Positions 1 through 7,999 of a DNA stretch of 11,130 bases are shown piece by piece. Every line of letters starts with the position of its first letter. Positions within the stretch are counted from its first letter, which is position 1. The notes below the pieces were generated by a model, which searched no databases, was not told the origin of the DNA, and saw nothing but the letters and a program-made list of their open reading frames with translations. Position numbers and translations under genes: made by a program. Source of the stretch: UBA3478 sp046048095 (GTDB taxonomy: Bacteria > Bacteroidota > Bacteroidia > Flavobacteriales > Flavobacteriaceae); the NCBI GenBank assembly GCA_046048095.1, contig JBJOGS010000070.1, forward strand, positions 1 to 11,130, in the 5' to 3' direction.

Positions 1-1244
1 TGAACGTACCCAAACAAATCTTAGAACTCGAGCAAAAACTCGAAGACACCCGAGCTCTTAAAAACGAGGTGGTCAAAAAGCAGAAATACGAAGAGGCTGC
101 GAAACTAAGAGACGATGAAAAACGGGTTGAAAAGGCACTCGCTGATGCGCAACTCGCATGGGAAGAAGACAGTAAACTGCACCGCGAGACGGTGACTGCA
201 GAGAATGTGGCGGATGTCGTTTCAATGATGAGCGGCATACCTGTATCGAAAATTGCCCAAGCCGAAAGCTCAAAGCTTGCGAAGCTTCCTGCAATAATTT
301 CATCAAAAATCATCGGGCAGAACGATGCGGTTCAAAAGGTGGCTAAGGCGATTCAGCGCAACAGGGCCGGGCTTAAAGATCCCAACAAACCGATTGGTTC
401 ATTCATCTTCTTAGGGCAGACTGGTGTGGGTAAAACCCAACTAGCCAAAGTCTTGGCCGTAGAGCTCTTTGACAGCGAAGAGGCACTCATTCGAATTGAC
501 ATGAGTGAATACATGGAGAAGTTTGCAGTTTCACGGCTTGTAGGGGCTCCTCCGGGATACGTCGGGTATGAAGAAGGCGGCCAACTTACTGAAAAGGTCA
601 GACGCAAGCCGTATGCGGTGATTTTATTAGATGAAATAGAAAAAGCGCATCCAGACATCTTTAATATGCTCTTGCAAGTGCTCGATGATGGATTTCTCAC
701 CGACAGTTTAGGACGTAAGGTCGATTTTAGAAATACCATTATCATCATGACTTCGAACATTGGCGCGCGTCAAATTAAAGACTTCGGTCAGGGGGTCGGA
801 TTCGGCACTGCCGCTAAAAAAGCCCAAGAACACGATTACACCAAAGGGGTAATCGAAAAGGCCCTTAAAAAAGCATTTGCGCCCGAGTTTTTAAACCGGA
901 TCGACGATGTAGTGGTGTTCAATGCTCTTGAGCGTGAAGATATCGATCAGATCATTCATATCGAACTTAAGAAAGTCGTCGGTCGCATTGAGGCCCTAGG
1001 CTATCACATTCGCCTTTCTGAGGCAGCTCAAACCTTTTTAGCTGAGAAAGGATTCGACAAACAGTACGGAGCACGTCCGCTAAAACGGGCCATACAGAAA
1101 TACATCGAAGACACCCTAGCTGAAGAGATCGTGAATAGCCGCTTGTCTGAAGGGGATACGATTGAACTTGACTTGTCTGAAGACAAAGAACAGCTCGTTG
1201 CCAAGACAGCTAAAACACAAGATGCTGGCGAGAAAAACCCCTAA
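1..1244 (+). CDS. clpC: ATP-dependent Clp protease ATP-binding subunit ClpC, C-terminal part (5' truncated by window edge)
   Basis: The frame is open from base 3, so the true start lies left of the window and 413 residues are visible. They cover the end of the middle domain, with the UVR-like motif YEEAAKLRDDE (about 87-119), and the whole second AAA+ module. Visible motifs are Walker A GQTGVGKT (414-437), the aromatic pore loop GYVG in GAPPGYVGYEEGG, Walker B VILLDEIE (618-641), sensor 1 (IIIMTSNIGAR), the arginine-finger region (FLNRID) and sensor 2 (GARPLKRAI). A VGF tripeptide (795-803) sits where ClpA/ClpC proteins carry the loop that docks on ClpP, which argues for ClpC over the disaggregase ClpB. 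Known role of the family: a cytosolic hexameric unfoldase that threads substrates into ClpP, often with adaptors. The TAA stop is at 1242-1244. An internal GTG at 69 is only a methionine-capable codon, not a plausible start. Confidence 0.95.
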   Translation, partial: NVPKQILELEQKLEDTRALKNEVVKKQKYEEAAKLRDDEKRVEKALADAQLAWEEDSKLHRETVTAENVADVVSMMSGIPVSKIAQAESSKLAKLPAIISSKIIGQNDAVQKVAKAIQRNRAGLKDPNKPIGSFIFLGQTGVGKTQLAKVLAVELFDSEEALIRIDMSEYMEKFAVSRLVGAPPGYVGYEEGGQLTEKVRRKPYAVILLDEIEKAHPDIFNMLLQVLDDGFLTDSLGRKVDFRNTIIIMTSNIGARQIKDFGQGVGFGTAAKKAQEHDYTKGVIEKALKKAFAPEFLNRIDDVVVFNALEREDIDQIIHIELKKVVGRIEALGYHIRLSEAAQTFLAEKGFDKQYGARPLKRAIQKYIEDTLAEEIVNSRLSEGDTIELDLSEDKEQLVAKTAKTQDAGEKNP

Positions 1245-1303
1245 TTTGTGGGATTTCTTTAGGTAAAGAATCTATTCGTTACAAAACTGGAATTTCTTAG
1301 TAA

Positions 1304-1338
1304 AAAGAGCACCTTTTCTTGGGTGCTCTTTACTTTTT
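1304..1338 (+). terminator. Rho-independent terminator between clpC and thrA
   Basis: A perfect 10-bp inverted repeat, AAAGAGCACC (1304-1313) and GGTGCTCTTT (1322-1331), encloses an 8-nt loop and is followed by ACTTTTT. It starts 60 nt after the clpC stop and ends about 45 nt before the thrA ATG. An A-run also precedes the stem, so it could work in both orientations, but the genes on both sides are on the + strand. It most simply ends the clpC transcript. A role as an attenuator of the threonine operon is possible but unsupported, because I see no Thr/Ile-rich leader peptide upstream. Confidence 0.85.
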
Positions 1339-1351
1339 AAAGTAATTTTTG
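1319..1351 (+). promoter_or_regulatory. Weak candidate promoter for the thrABC operon
   Basis: AATTTTTG (1344-1351) is one mismatch from the Bacteroidota -7 consensus TAnnTTTG. A TTG (1319-1321) lies 22 nt upstream, at the long end of the accepted -33 spacing and inside the terminator loop. The site is 30 nt before the thrA ATG, a sensible position, and the strong terminator just upstream makes a promoter for thrA near here likely. The match itself is poor and AT-rich DNA gives such matches by chance. Confidence 0.3.
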
Positions 1352-1381
1352 CCCCTCAAAATAACTCATCAATCTTACCTC

Positions 1382-3832
1382 ATGGTTGTTCTAAAGTTCG
1401 GCGGAAGTTCGGTGAAAAATCCGCAAGCGCTTCAACAGATGGCTTCAATAGTGCAAGCCCATGCTGAAAAAGAAAAGCTGATCGTAGTGGTATCTGCATT
1501 TGGGGGCGTAACTGACTTGCTCAGCAGCTTTGCCCATGAAGCGGCTTCACAGACAAGTACGTACACTACCTCTTTAAAAGAAGTATCGACCCGTACCCAA
1601 GAAAACCTTGATTTTTGGAAGGCTGATGCCCGCACTCGTGAAGCGGTGGCTCAAGTACTCACTCAAATAGAAGACCTAGGCAAACAGCTCTATCACCGAG
1701 CGGTATCCCTCACCGAGGTTTACGACGAACTCTTAGTTTCTGGAGAGACCATTTCAGCACAGGTGGTAAGTGGGTTCTTGGCACATCTAGGATGGCGCAA
1801 TACGCTTAAAGACAGCAGCCAGTCTATCGTAGCTTCACAAGAAGGACGCAGAATACGTGTCGATTATACTCTCACCTATACTCGCCTTAAAGCTCTGGTT
1901 CAAGAAGAATCACTAATCGTGATGCCCGGATTTATGGCGCGCACCAAAGAGCATAAACTCACTACCCTGGGTAGAGGTGGCTCTGATTTTAGTGCCGCTC
2001 TTATTGCGAATGGTGTAGACGCAGAGAAGCTTTACATCTATACTGATGTCAGTGGTATTTATACGGCTGACCCACGATTTGTCAAACAAGCGAAACCCAT
2101 AAAGCGATTGTCTTACGAAGAGGCCTTAGAGCTCTCCCATTTCGGAGCGAAGGTGCTCTACGCCCCCTCTGTACAACCCGCTTTCGAGAAAAACATACCC
2201 CTTTTTGTCAAAAACACCTTTGACCCTTCTGCCGAGGGCACACACATCTCTTCTAGCGAACTGATCACGAGCCAAGAAACCGTTATAGGAATCAGCCATC
2301 TTAGTGCAATTTCTTTAATTACCGTTGAAGGTGCCGATTTGATCGGTCAGATGGGATTCACTACGCGCTTCTTTGAAACTTTATCTGCACATAACATTAA
2401 TGTTATACTTATTACTCAGGCTTCCTCTGAGTATTCGCTTTGTATTGCCATAGATACGGCAGATGCCGAGAAAGCACAACAAGCCTTAGATGCGCGATTT
2501 AAACAAGAGATTAGTACAGGAAGAATGAAACCCGTTCACCTCACTCATGGATTGAGCATTGTTGCCCTTGTAGGTGAACACATGAAGAGCCATACTGGAG
2601 TCAGCGGTAAACTTTTCAGTAGCCTCGGTGCCAACAATGTCAACATTATTGCCATCGCGCAAGGCTCTTCAGAGCGCAACATCTCGTTTGTCATTAACGA
2701 AAAGAATGTCAAAAAAGCACTAAATACGATTCACGAGCGGTTTTTTGAAAAGCAGCGCAAACAGATTAATCTTTTTGTAGTTGGAGTAGGAACCGTAGGG
2801 TCGAGGCTTCTCAATATTTTGCATCTTCAGCACCAGCACTTACTAGATAAGCTGGCCTTAGATATCCGAATTGTCGGATTGAGCAATTCAAAAAGAATGA
2901 CTTTTAATGAGCAGGGCCACGACCTTTCGAATTGGAAGGCACTACTAAGTGCAGGAGAAACTGCCTCATTGGATAGTCTAGTTCAAAAGATACAGTCTCT
3001 GAATTTACGCAACAGCATACTCATTGACTGCACGGCGAGTTATGAGGTTTCACATCGCTACCTCGAATTACTTCAGCACGGTGTTGGGGTGGTCACTTGT
3101 AACAAAATCGCCTGCTCTTCTGCCTTAACGAACTATCAGGCACTTCAAAACGCGAGCATTGACCAAAAAGTACCTTTCTACTACGAAACAAACGTAGGCG
3201 CTGGATTACCAATCATAGACACCTTAAAGAATCTGATTGATTCAGGCGATAGTATTCGCTCTATCGTCGCTGTACTTTCTGGCAGTTTGAATTTTATTTT
3301 CGATACCTACAATGCGACCACTCCGTTTAAAGAGGTGGTTCAAGCGGCAATGACAGGCGGATATACTGAGCCCGATCCTCGAATTGACCTCAGCGGACTC
3401 GACGTCAGACGAAAGCTGCTCATTCTTGCGCGTGAAGGTGGATTCGAGCTTGAGCTAGAAGCTATCCAATCTACCCCATTCTTGCCTGAAGGTGCTTTAG
3501 AAACCCCTTCTGTAGAGGACTTCTTGCAAGTTCTAGAGCAAAACGAAGAGCACTTTGCTTCACTTTACAAAGAAGCCGCGGCCAAAAAGCAAAAGCTCAA
3601 ATTCGTTGCAGAGTTGAGCGTGAATAATCATGTCTTAGAAGCGAAGGTTGGATTGCAGGGCGTAGACTCTAGTGCCGACTATTACACCTTGAGTGGCAGC
3701 GACAATATTTTAATGCTCTACACCGATCGTTACAACAAACAGCCCATGGTCATCAAAGGTGCCGGAGCCGGGGCTGATGTGACCGCCTCGGGTATATTTG
3801 GTGATATTATCCGCGCCAGTAACCATCGATAA
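1382..3832 (+). CDS. thrA: Bifunctional aspartokinase / homoserine dehydrogenase
   Basis: This 816-residue fusion catalyses the first and third steps from aspartate to threonine: ATP-dependent phosphorylation of aspartate and NAD(P)H-dependent reduction of aspartate semialdehyde to homoserine. The kinase half opens with KFGGSS (residues 5-10) and carries TTLGRGGSD (194-202) and the YTDVSGIYTADPR segment. A central region of about residues 310-455 fits the paired ACT regulatory domains of this family. The dehydrogenase half begins at the Rossmann motif GVGTVG (468-473) and keeps the catalytic set E663, D674 and K678 in the EPDPR / LDVRRK block, plus a C-terminal GAGAGADVTASG segment. The length matches E. 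coli ThrA (820). I chose ATG 1382 because it puts KFGGSS at the usual distance; an in-frame TTG at 1349 would add 11 atypical residues. Feedback by threonine is expected from the family but cannot be read here. thrB follows after 3 nt. Confidence 0.96.
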   Translation: MVVLKFGGSSVKNPQALQQMASIVQAHAEKEKLIVVVSAFGGVTDLLSSFAHEAASQTSTYTTSLKEVSTRTQENLDFWKADARTREAVAQVLTQIEDLGKQLYHRAVSLTEVYDELLVSGETISAQVVSGFLAHLGWRNTLKDSSQSIVASQEGRRIRVDYTLTYTRLKALVQEESLIVMPGFMARTKEHKLTTLGRGGSDFSAALIANGVDAEKLYIYTDVSGIYTADPRFVKQAKPIKRLSYEEALELSHFGAKVLYAPSVQPAFEKNIPLFVKNTFDPSAEGTHISSSELITSQETVIGISHLSAISLITVEGADLIGQMGFTTRFFETLSAHNINVILITQASSEYSLCIAIDTADAEKAQQALDARFKQEISTGRMKPVHLTHGLSIVALVGEHMKSHTGVSGKLFSSLGANNVNIIAIAQGSSERNISFVINEKNVKKALNTIHERFFEKQRKQINLFVVGVGTVGSRLLNILHLQHQHLLDKLALDIRIVGLSNSKRMTFNEQGHDLSNWKALLSAGETASLDSLVQKIQSLNLRNSILIDCTASYEVSHRYLELLQHGVGVVTCNKIACSSALTNYQALQNASIDQKVPFYYETNVGAGLPIIDTLKNLIDSGDSIRSIVAVLSGSLNFIFDTYNATTPFKEVVQAAMTGGYTEPDPRIDLSGLDVRRKLLILAREGGFELELEAIQSTPFLPEGALETPSVEDFLQVLEQNEEHFASLYKEAAAKKQKLKFVAELSVNNHVLEAKVGLQGVDSSADYYTLSGSDNILMLYTDRYNKQPMVIKGAGAGADVTASGIFGDIIRASNHR

Positions 3833-3835
3833 CTC

Positions 3836-4765
3836 ATGAAAGATCAATGCAGCATATGGTGTCCGGCCTCAGTATCTAATCTTAATGCGGGCTTTGATGC
3901 GCTAGGATTCTGCCTTTCGGATTGCTTTGACATCATGCATTTCAAACGCGTGGCACTCCCAGGGGTACATCTAAAAAACAACACCGGGTTTCCGGTTCCT
4001 GAGCGAGCCTCAGAAAACATTGCTTGTGTCGCTGCCCAATCGTTACTAAAGACCTATGGTGACCCTGCGATAGGTATTGAAATATCTATCGATAAACGCA
4101 TCAAGCCCGGCAGTGGTGTCGGCAGCAGTGCGGCCAGTGCAGCCGGTGCTGTGGTAGGAGTAAACACTCTACTCGGGGCAAACTTTAGCGATCAAATCTT
4201 GCTAGAAGCTGCCCTAGATGGTGAGCAGTTGGCTAGCGGAGCACGTCACGCCGACAATATTGCTCCCGCGCTATTCGGTAAGTGCTGCCTTATCATTACT
4301 CAAGCATCCCATCGTGTGGTGCCGCTCACCACCCAGCTTGATTTGCATTATGTGGTTGCCCATCAACAAATCGAGATTAAAACCTCTGAGTCGCGAGGAG
4401 CCTTACCCAAAGAAATCTCTCTTAAAACCGCGGTAAAGCAGTGGAGTACTTTAGCAGGCTTTACTACCGCATTATTAACCAACGATCTGGATCTATTGCG
4501 CCATTGTGCGGTTGATTTCGTGGCTGAGCCTGTACGAAAGGCACATATTCCTCATTTTGATGCGCTAAAACATCTGGCTCTAAGTAACGGCGCACTCATC
4601 TATGGGATATCTGGTTCAGGACCCTCAGTTTTTGCGCTTTGTCACGGAGCCGCAGCAGCCAAAACGGTAGTCACCGCGTTTAATGACTTTTTACAAGAAA
4701 CCACTATGGCGTTTAGATTGTATTCAGGAGAAATTCATCAAACCGGAGCTCATGAACTTCTATAG
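3836..4765 (+). CDS. thrB: Homoserine kinase (GHMP kinase family)
   Basis: The 309-residue protein phosphorylates homoserine to O-phosphohomoserine in the cytosol, the substrate of ThrC. All three GHMP kinase signatures are visible. Motif 1 at the N-terminus is CPASVSNLNAGFDALG. The glycine/serine-rich ATP-phosphate loop is PGSGVGSSAAS (91-101). Motif 3 near the C-terminus is ISGSGPS (258-264). Length is close to E. coli ThrB (310). The ATG is 3 nt after the thrA stop and the last 14 nt overlap thrC, so the three genes are almost certainly co-transcribed and probably translationally coupled. Position between thrA and thrC removes doubt about the substrate compared with other GHMP kinases such as mevalonate kinase. 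Confidence 0.96.
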   Translation: MKDQCSIWCPASVSNLNAGFDALGFCLSDCFDIMHFKRVALPGVHLKNNTGFPVPERASENIACVAAQSLLKTYGDPAIGIEISIDKRIKPGSGVGSSAASAAGAVVGVNTLLGANFSDQILLEAALDGEQLASGARHADNIAPALFGKCCLIITQASHRVVPLTTQLDLHYVVAHQQIEIKTSESRGALPKEISLKTAVKQWSTLAGFTTALLTNDLDLLRHCAVDFVAEPVRKAHIPHFDALKHLALSNGALIYGISGSGPSVFALCHGAAAAKTVVTAFNDFLQETTMAFRLYSGEIHQTGAHELL

Positions 4766-6050
4766 TCTGTCCACTCCAAAACATCAGGTACCTTTTCACC
4801 GCGCGGTGATCGAGGGATTGGCACCAGACCGCTCACTATACTACCCCAGCTCGATTGCAAAACTCGACCCTAGCCATACCGATCCATCGAGCCATCGCAG
4901 CTTTGAAGATCTCGCTTTTGAGGCGCTGTGGCCCTATGTTATGCCCGATCTCACCGCCGAAGAATTGACCGAGGTACTTCAAAAAACACTACACTTCGAC
5001 CTGCCGCTTGTTCCGGTTAACCCTTACCTCGCTCTTGAACTCTACCACGGACCTACCTTGGCGTTCAAAGACATTGGGGCGCGATTTATGGCCGAATGTC
5101 TTGGTTTGTTTAACAAAAAACTGAACAAGACCAAAAAAACGGTGGTACTGGTTGCCACCTCGGGGGATACTGGAGGCGCCGTGGCTAGTGGGTTTTTAGG
5201 AGTAGAGAATGTCGAGGTAGTGATCTTATATCCGAACGAGAAGATCAGTGAAGTTCAAGAGCTTCAAATGACCACATTTAATCAGAACATCCGTGCCATT
5301 GCAGTGGATGGAAGCTTTGATGATTGTCAGCACTGGGTAAAACAGGCCTTCGTAGATGAACAGCTCAAAGCGACTATAGACCTCACCTCAGCGAACAGTA
5401 TTAATGTAGCGAGATGGCTTCCTCAGATGCTCTATTACCTCAAGACCTATCATACCCTGCGTGAATCAAATGAAAAGCGCGCGCTTGTCGTATCGGTGCC
5501 ATCAGGTAATTTCGGAAACCTCTGTGCCGGATTACTCACCCAACAAATGGGTATCCCTTTCGATCGCTTCATTGCTTCAACAAATGTCAACGACACCGTA
5601 GTGCGTTACCTCAATGGGGAAAAGTATGCGCCAAGAAAGACTATCGCCACCCTTTCAAACGCCATGGATGTCAGTGATCCTTCAAATTTTATACGCATAG
5701 AAACACTGTTCGGAAGAGAACGACTCAAAAATGAACTCCGCGCTTACCGGTTCACCGACGAACAGACGCTTGAGGCGATCACCCACTTGGATCAAAACTG
5801 CGGATATGTGGCAGAACCCCATGGAGCGATCGCCTACCTTGGTCTTGAACAAGAAGGTCTCGACCCAGATAAAGAACTCGGAATATTTTTAGAAACCGCT
5901 CACCCAATTAAGTTCGCTGCAGCAGTTGAAAAGGCACTAAACCGAAGCCTCGAAGAACCTGAGGCCATTAAAGCCTTACGCACCCTTAAGGCGAGAAAAG
6001 AATTCCTTTCGACCTATGAAGACCTAAAGAAGGTGCTCTTATCGTATTGA
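4752..6050 (+). CDS. thrC: Threonine synthase
   Basis: This PLP enzyme converts O-phosphohomoserine to threonine and phosphate, the last step of the pathway. The 432-residue protein is the size of E. coli ThrC (428). The PLP lysine is K106 in HGPTLAFKDIGARF, and the phosphate-binding segment is ATSGDTGGAV. Further family segments are SANSINVARWLPQ, VPSGNFGNLCAG and the C-terminal ETAHPIKF. I chose ATG 4752 because MNFYSLSTP followed by the R-A-V-x-x-G-L-A-x-D segment is the typical N-terminus of the family; the frame stays open upstream to 4683, inside thrB. The 14-nt overlap with thrB suggests translational coupling. A GGAG lies only 3 nt before the start, too close for a usual Shine-Dalgarno. 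Confidence 0.96.
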   Translation: MNFYSLSTPKHQVPFHRAVIEGLAPDRSLYYPSSIAKLDPSHTDPSSHRSFEDLAFEALWPYVMPDLTAEELTEVLQKTLHFDLPLVPVNPYLALELYHGPTLAFKDIGARFMAECLGLFNKKLNKTKKTVVLVATSGDTGGAVASGFLGVENVEVVILYPNEKISEVQELQMTTFNQNIRAIAVDGSFDDCQHWVKQAFVDEQLKATIDLTSANSINVARWLPQMLYYLKTYHTLRESNEKRALVVSVPSGNFGNLCAGLLTQQMGIPFDRFIASTNVNDTVVRYLNGEKYAPRKTIATLSNAMDVSDPSNFIRIETLFGRERLKNELRAYRFTDEQTLEAITHLDQNCGYVAEPHGAIAYLGLEQEGLDPDKELGIFLETAHPIKFAAAVEKALNRSLEEPEAIKALRTLKARKEFLSTYEDLKKVLLSY

Positions 6051-6078
6051 AGATCTTCTGTCTATTTTTGATAAAAAT
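6049..6078. repeat. Two short adjacent palindromes in the thrC-gcvT gap
   Basis: GAAGATCTTC (6049-6058) is a perfect 10-bp palindrome overlapping the last two bases of the thrC stop. Five bases further on, ATTTTT-GAT-AAAAAT (6064-6078) is an inverted repeat with 6-bp arms that overlaps the candidate -7 element of gcvT. They could be operator half-sites or chance in AT-rich DNA. The second lacks the GC-rich stem of a standard terminator. Confidence 0.3.
6063..6070 (+). promoter_or_regulatory. Candidate -7 promoter element upstream of gcvT
   Basis: TATTTTTG matches the Bacteroidota -7 consensus TAnnTTTG exactly and ends 16 nt before the gcvT ATG. That would give a 5' leader of about 10 nt. No clear TTG/TTTG -33 element lies at the expected 17-23 nt; the nearest TTG (6047-6049) is only 13 nt upstream. 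The site would let gcvT be transcribed separately from thrABC. Confidence 0.4.
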
Positions 6079-6086
6079 TTCAGCGC

Positions 6087-7154
6087 ATGAAAACAGTGGC
6101 CTTACACCAACAGCACCTTGAAGAAAAGGCAAAAATGATCCCATTCGCAGGATTCGAAATGCCGGTTTCATACACCAGCATCAACGAAGAACACCTCGAA
6201 GTGCGAAATAACTGCGGGGTATTTGATGTGTCTCACATGGGAGAGTTTCGTTTGAAAGGCACCCAGGCGAAAGCGCTTTTAGGCCGGGTGTGTAGCAACG
6301 ACATCAGCAAGCTGGTTCCAGGAAAAGCACAATACAACTACTTACCTACAGAGAGTGGTACCATTGTAGATGACCTCATCGTGTACATGAAAAATGAAGA
6401 CGATTACCTTTTGGTAGTGAACGCTTCAAATATTGAAAAAGATTTCGCTCATCTGCAGCAGGCCAATGCCACAATCGGTGCGTCATTAGAAAATCTTTCA
6501 GACCAATTGTCGCTTCTTGCTGTTCAAGGGCCAAACGCAGCGAATCTGCTTCAAGAATTCACAGATGTCGACCTAAAAAACATTCCGTTTTATCATTTTT
6601 CAGAGGCTGCTTTCGGACCCATCAATTCAGTGCTTATATCAGCTACAGGCTATACAGGAGCGGGTGGATTTGAACTTTATTGCTCAAAAGAAGACGCCCC
6701 ATTGCTTTGGAAAATGATCCGTTCAAAAGGTATCCGTCCCATTGGATTGGCTGCACGTGACACCCTAAGATTAGAAATGGGGTATTGCCTCTATGGCAAT
6801 GATATTGATGAAACGACAAACGCCCTCGAGGCCGGGCTCGGATGGGTCACCAAATTCAACACGGACTTCATTGGCAGTGCTGCCTTAATGCAGACTAAAA
6901 AAAGGGGATTGTCCCGAAAATTAGTTGCCTTTAAAATGATCGAAAAAGGAATCCCAAGAGCCCATTACCCCATAAAAGACGCCCAAGGAAATACCCTTGG
7001 TCACGTTACTTCAGGAACCCTCTCGCCTAGTTTAGGATACGGTATTGGCCTAGGATACGTTGCCATCGAATCCGCTTCAGTCGATCAAGAAATCTTTATC
7101 GAAGTACGTAACAAAGCTTTAAAAGCAGTCGTGGTCAAGTTGCCCTTTGTCTGA
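6087..7154 (+). CDS. gcvT: Aminomethyltransferase, T-protein of the glycine cleavage system
   Basis: The 355-residue protein transfers the methylene group from the aminomethyl-lipoyl arm of the H-protein to tetrahydrofolate, releasing ammonia. It works in the cytosol with GcvP, GcvH and lipoamide dehydrogenase, none of which is encoded in this window. Family hallmarks are the N-terminal FAGFEMPVSY and FDVSHMGEF, the catalytic aspartate pair D95-D96 in GTIVDDLIVY, LAVQGPNA, SATGYTGAGGFELY, and the block RPIGLAARDTLRLE followed by LEAGLGWVTKF. The C-terminal domain (GHVTSGTLSPSLGYGIGLGYV) is intact. Length agrees with the family (E. coli 364). The related folate-binding YgfZ proteins lack much of this set. 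The next gene starts 6 nt downstream, so the two are probably one transcript. Confidence 0.96.
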   Translation: MKTVALHQQHLEEKAKMIPFAGFEMPVSYTSINEEHLEVRNNCGVFDVSHMGEFRLKGTQAKALLGRVCSNDISKLVPGKAQYNYLPTESGTIVDDLIVYMKNEDDYLLVVNASNIEKDFAHLQQANATIGASLENLSDQLSLLAVQGPNAANLLQEFTDVDLKNIPFYHFSEAAFGPINSVLISATGYTGAGGFELYCSKEDAPLLWKMIRSKGIRPIGLAARDTLRLEMGYCLYGNDIDETTNALEAGLGWVTKFNTDFIGSAALMQTKKRGLSRKLVAFKMIEKGIPRAHYPIKDAQGNTLGHVTSGTLSPSLGYGIGLGYVAIESASVDQEIFIEVRNKALKAVVVKLPFV

Positions 7155-7160
7155 TCTTTC

Positions 7161-7988
7161 ATGCCAAAAAAGCAGCGAATTCTCATTTTAGGCGCAAGCG
7201 GATTTCTTGGCAGTCAGCTTTTCAAAGAGCTCAGCGCTTATTTTGACACCTATGGCACCTACTGCAATGCTACCACCTTTCAGGTCAATCAACGGTATTT
7301 TCAGTACGATGTGGCATCCGACGACATTGTAGCGCAGTTAGGAACGCTGCAGCCTGATCTCATTATTTCTGCTATGCGCGGGCCAAAACAAGTCCTTCAA
7401 ATCGTCCATGCGCATCTGGCACAATACGCGTTAAAGCAAAGGTGCAAATTGATTGTCCTGAGCTCAGCAAACGTCTTCGATGCTTATTCTAAATATCCCT
7501 CTTACGAAAACGACAAAACCCTCTCAGAAAGTCTTTATGGCCGCTATCAAATCCATATCGAGAATACGGTAATGCGCCTACCGCAAGAGCAATGGCTCAT
7601 TACACGTATACCTATGATCTTTGGAAACGGCTCTCCGCGTATACTCGAGCTAAAAAATCAATTGCGCACTGAAGAGGCGATAGAAGTGTTTCCAAATTTG
7701 TCAATCAATACCACGTATGTCGATAAGTTAGTGCAGCAACTACACTATTGCATCAATCGAAAAAAGAATGGGGTGGTACATCTAGGCAGTAGCGATCTGA
7801 TATTACACGAAGATCTCATCAAGGCGCTCGTCGATCGACTAGGCAATTTTCACGCCTTGTACAAACGTGTCTACACGACCAATGATATTCGGTACTTGGC
7901 GGTATTACCTCGAGACAATCCGCTTCCTAAATACCTTCAATTTAATACTCAACAGGTCATCGCACATCATTTAGAGTCCCTTAGCTAG
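7161..7988 (+). CDS. RmlD-like short-chain dehydrogenase / sugar-nucleotide-binding protein with altered catalytic lysine
   Basis: The 275-residue protein starts with a beta strand and the Rossmann motif GASGFLG (11-17) for NAD(P), then follows the extended SDR plan of dTDP-4-dehydrorhamnose reductase (RmlD). PDLIISA is the usual strand-4 segment, SSANVF (101-106) takes the place of RmlD's STDYVF, and RIPMIFG (about 148-154) matches its R-x-x-x-x-(Y/F)-G segment. The tyrosine of the YxxxK site is present (Y126 in YGRYQ), but the lysine position is glutamine (Q130, codon CAA at 7548-7550). The enzyme may therefore be impaired, or may serve as a nucleotide- or cofactor-binding protein. The substrate cannot be read from sequence, and no other rhamnose gene is nearby, so rmlD would be an unsafe name. 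It lies 6 nt after gcvT and shares its transcript. Confidence 0.8.
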   Translation: MPKKQRILILGASGFLGSQLFKELSAYFDTYGTYCNATTFQVNQRYFQYDVASDDIVAQLGTLQPDLIISAMRGPKQVLQIVHAHLAQYALKQRCKLIVLSSANVFDAYSKYPSYENDKTLSESLYGRYQIHIENTVMRLPQEQWLITRIPMIFGNGSPRILELKNQLRTEEAIEVFPNLSINTTYVDKLVQQLHYCINRKKNGVVHLGSSDLILHEDLIKALVDRLGNFHALYKRVYTTNDIRYLAVLPRDNPLPKYLQFNTQQVIAHHLESLS

Positions 7989-7999
7989 GGTAAAATCAT

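Noticed and set aside
353..760. 135-codon open frame on the - strand inside clpC
   Set aside because: It is antisense to the highly conserved AAA+ core and has no recognisable domain. It is a shadow of clpC codon usage.
1349..1381. Upstream TTG start for thrA adding 11 residues
   Set aside because: The added residues are not part of the aspartokinase family, and ATG 1382 places KFGGSS at the normal distance from the start. The TTG also falls within the candidate -7 element.
4683..4751. N-terminal extension of thrC inside thrB
   Set aside because: The open frame upstream of ATG 4752 has no resemblance to the threonine synthase N-terminus and lies in the thrB coding end.
7978..7990. CCCT-TAGCT-AGGG hairpin at the end of the RmlD-like gene as a terminator
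   Set aside because: The stem is only 4 bp and is followed by mixed sequence before the T-run at 8002-8006, which is better read as part of the -7 element of yebC.
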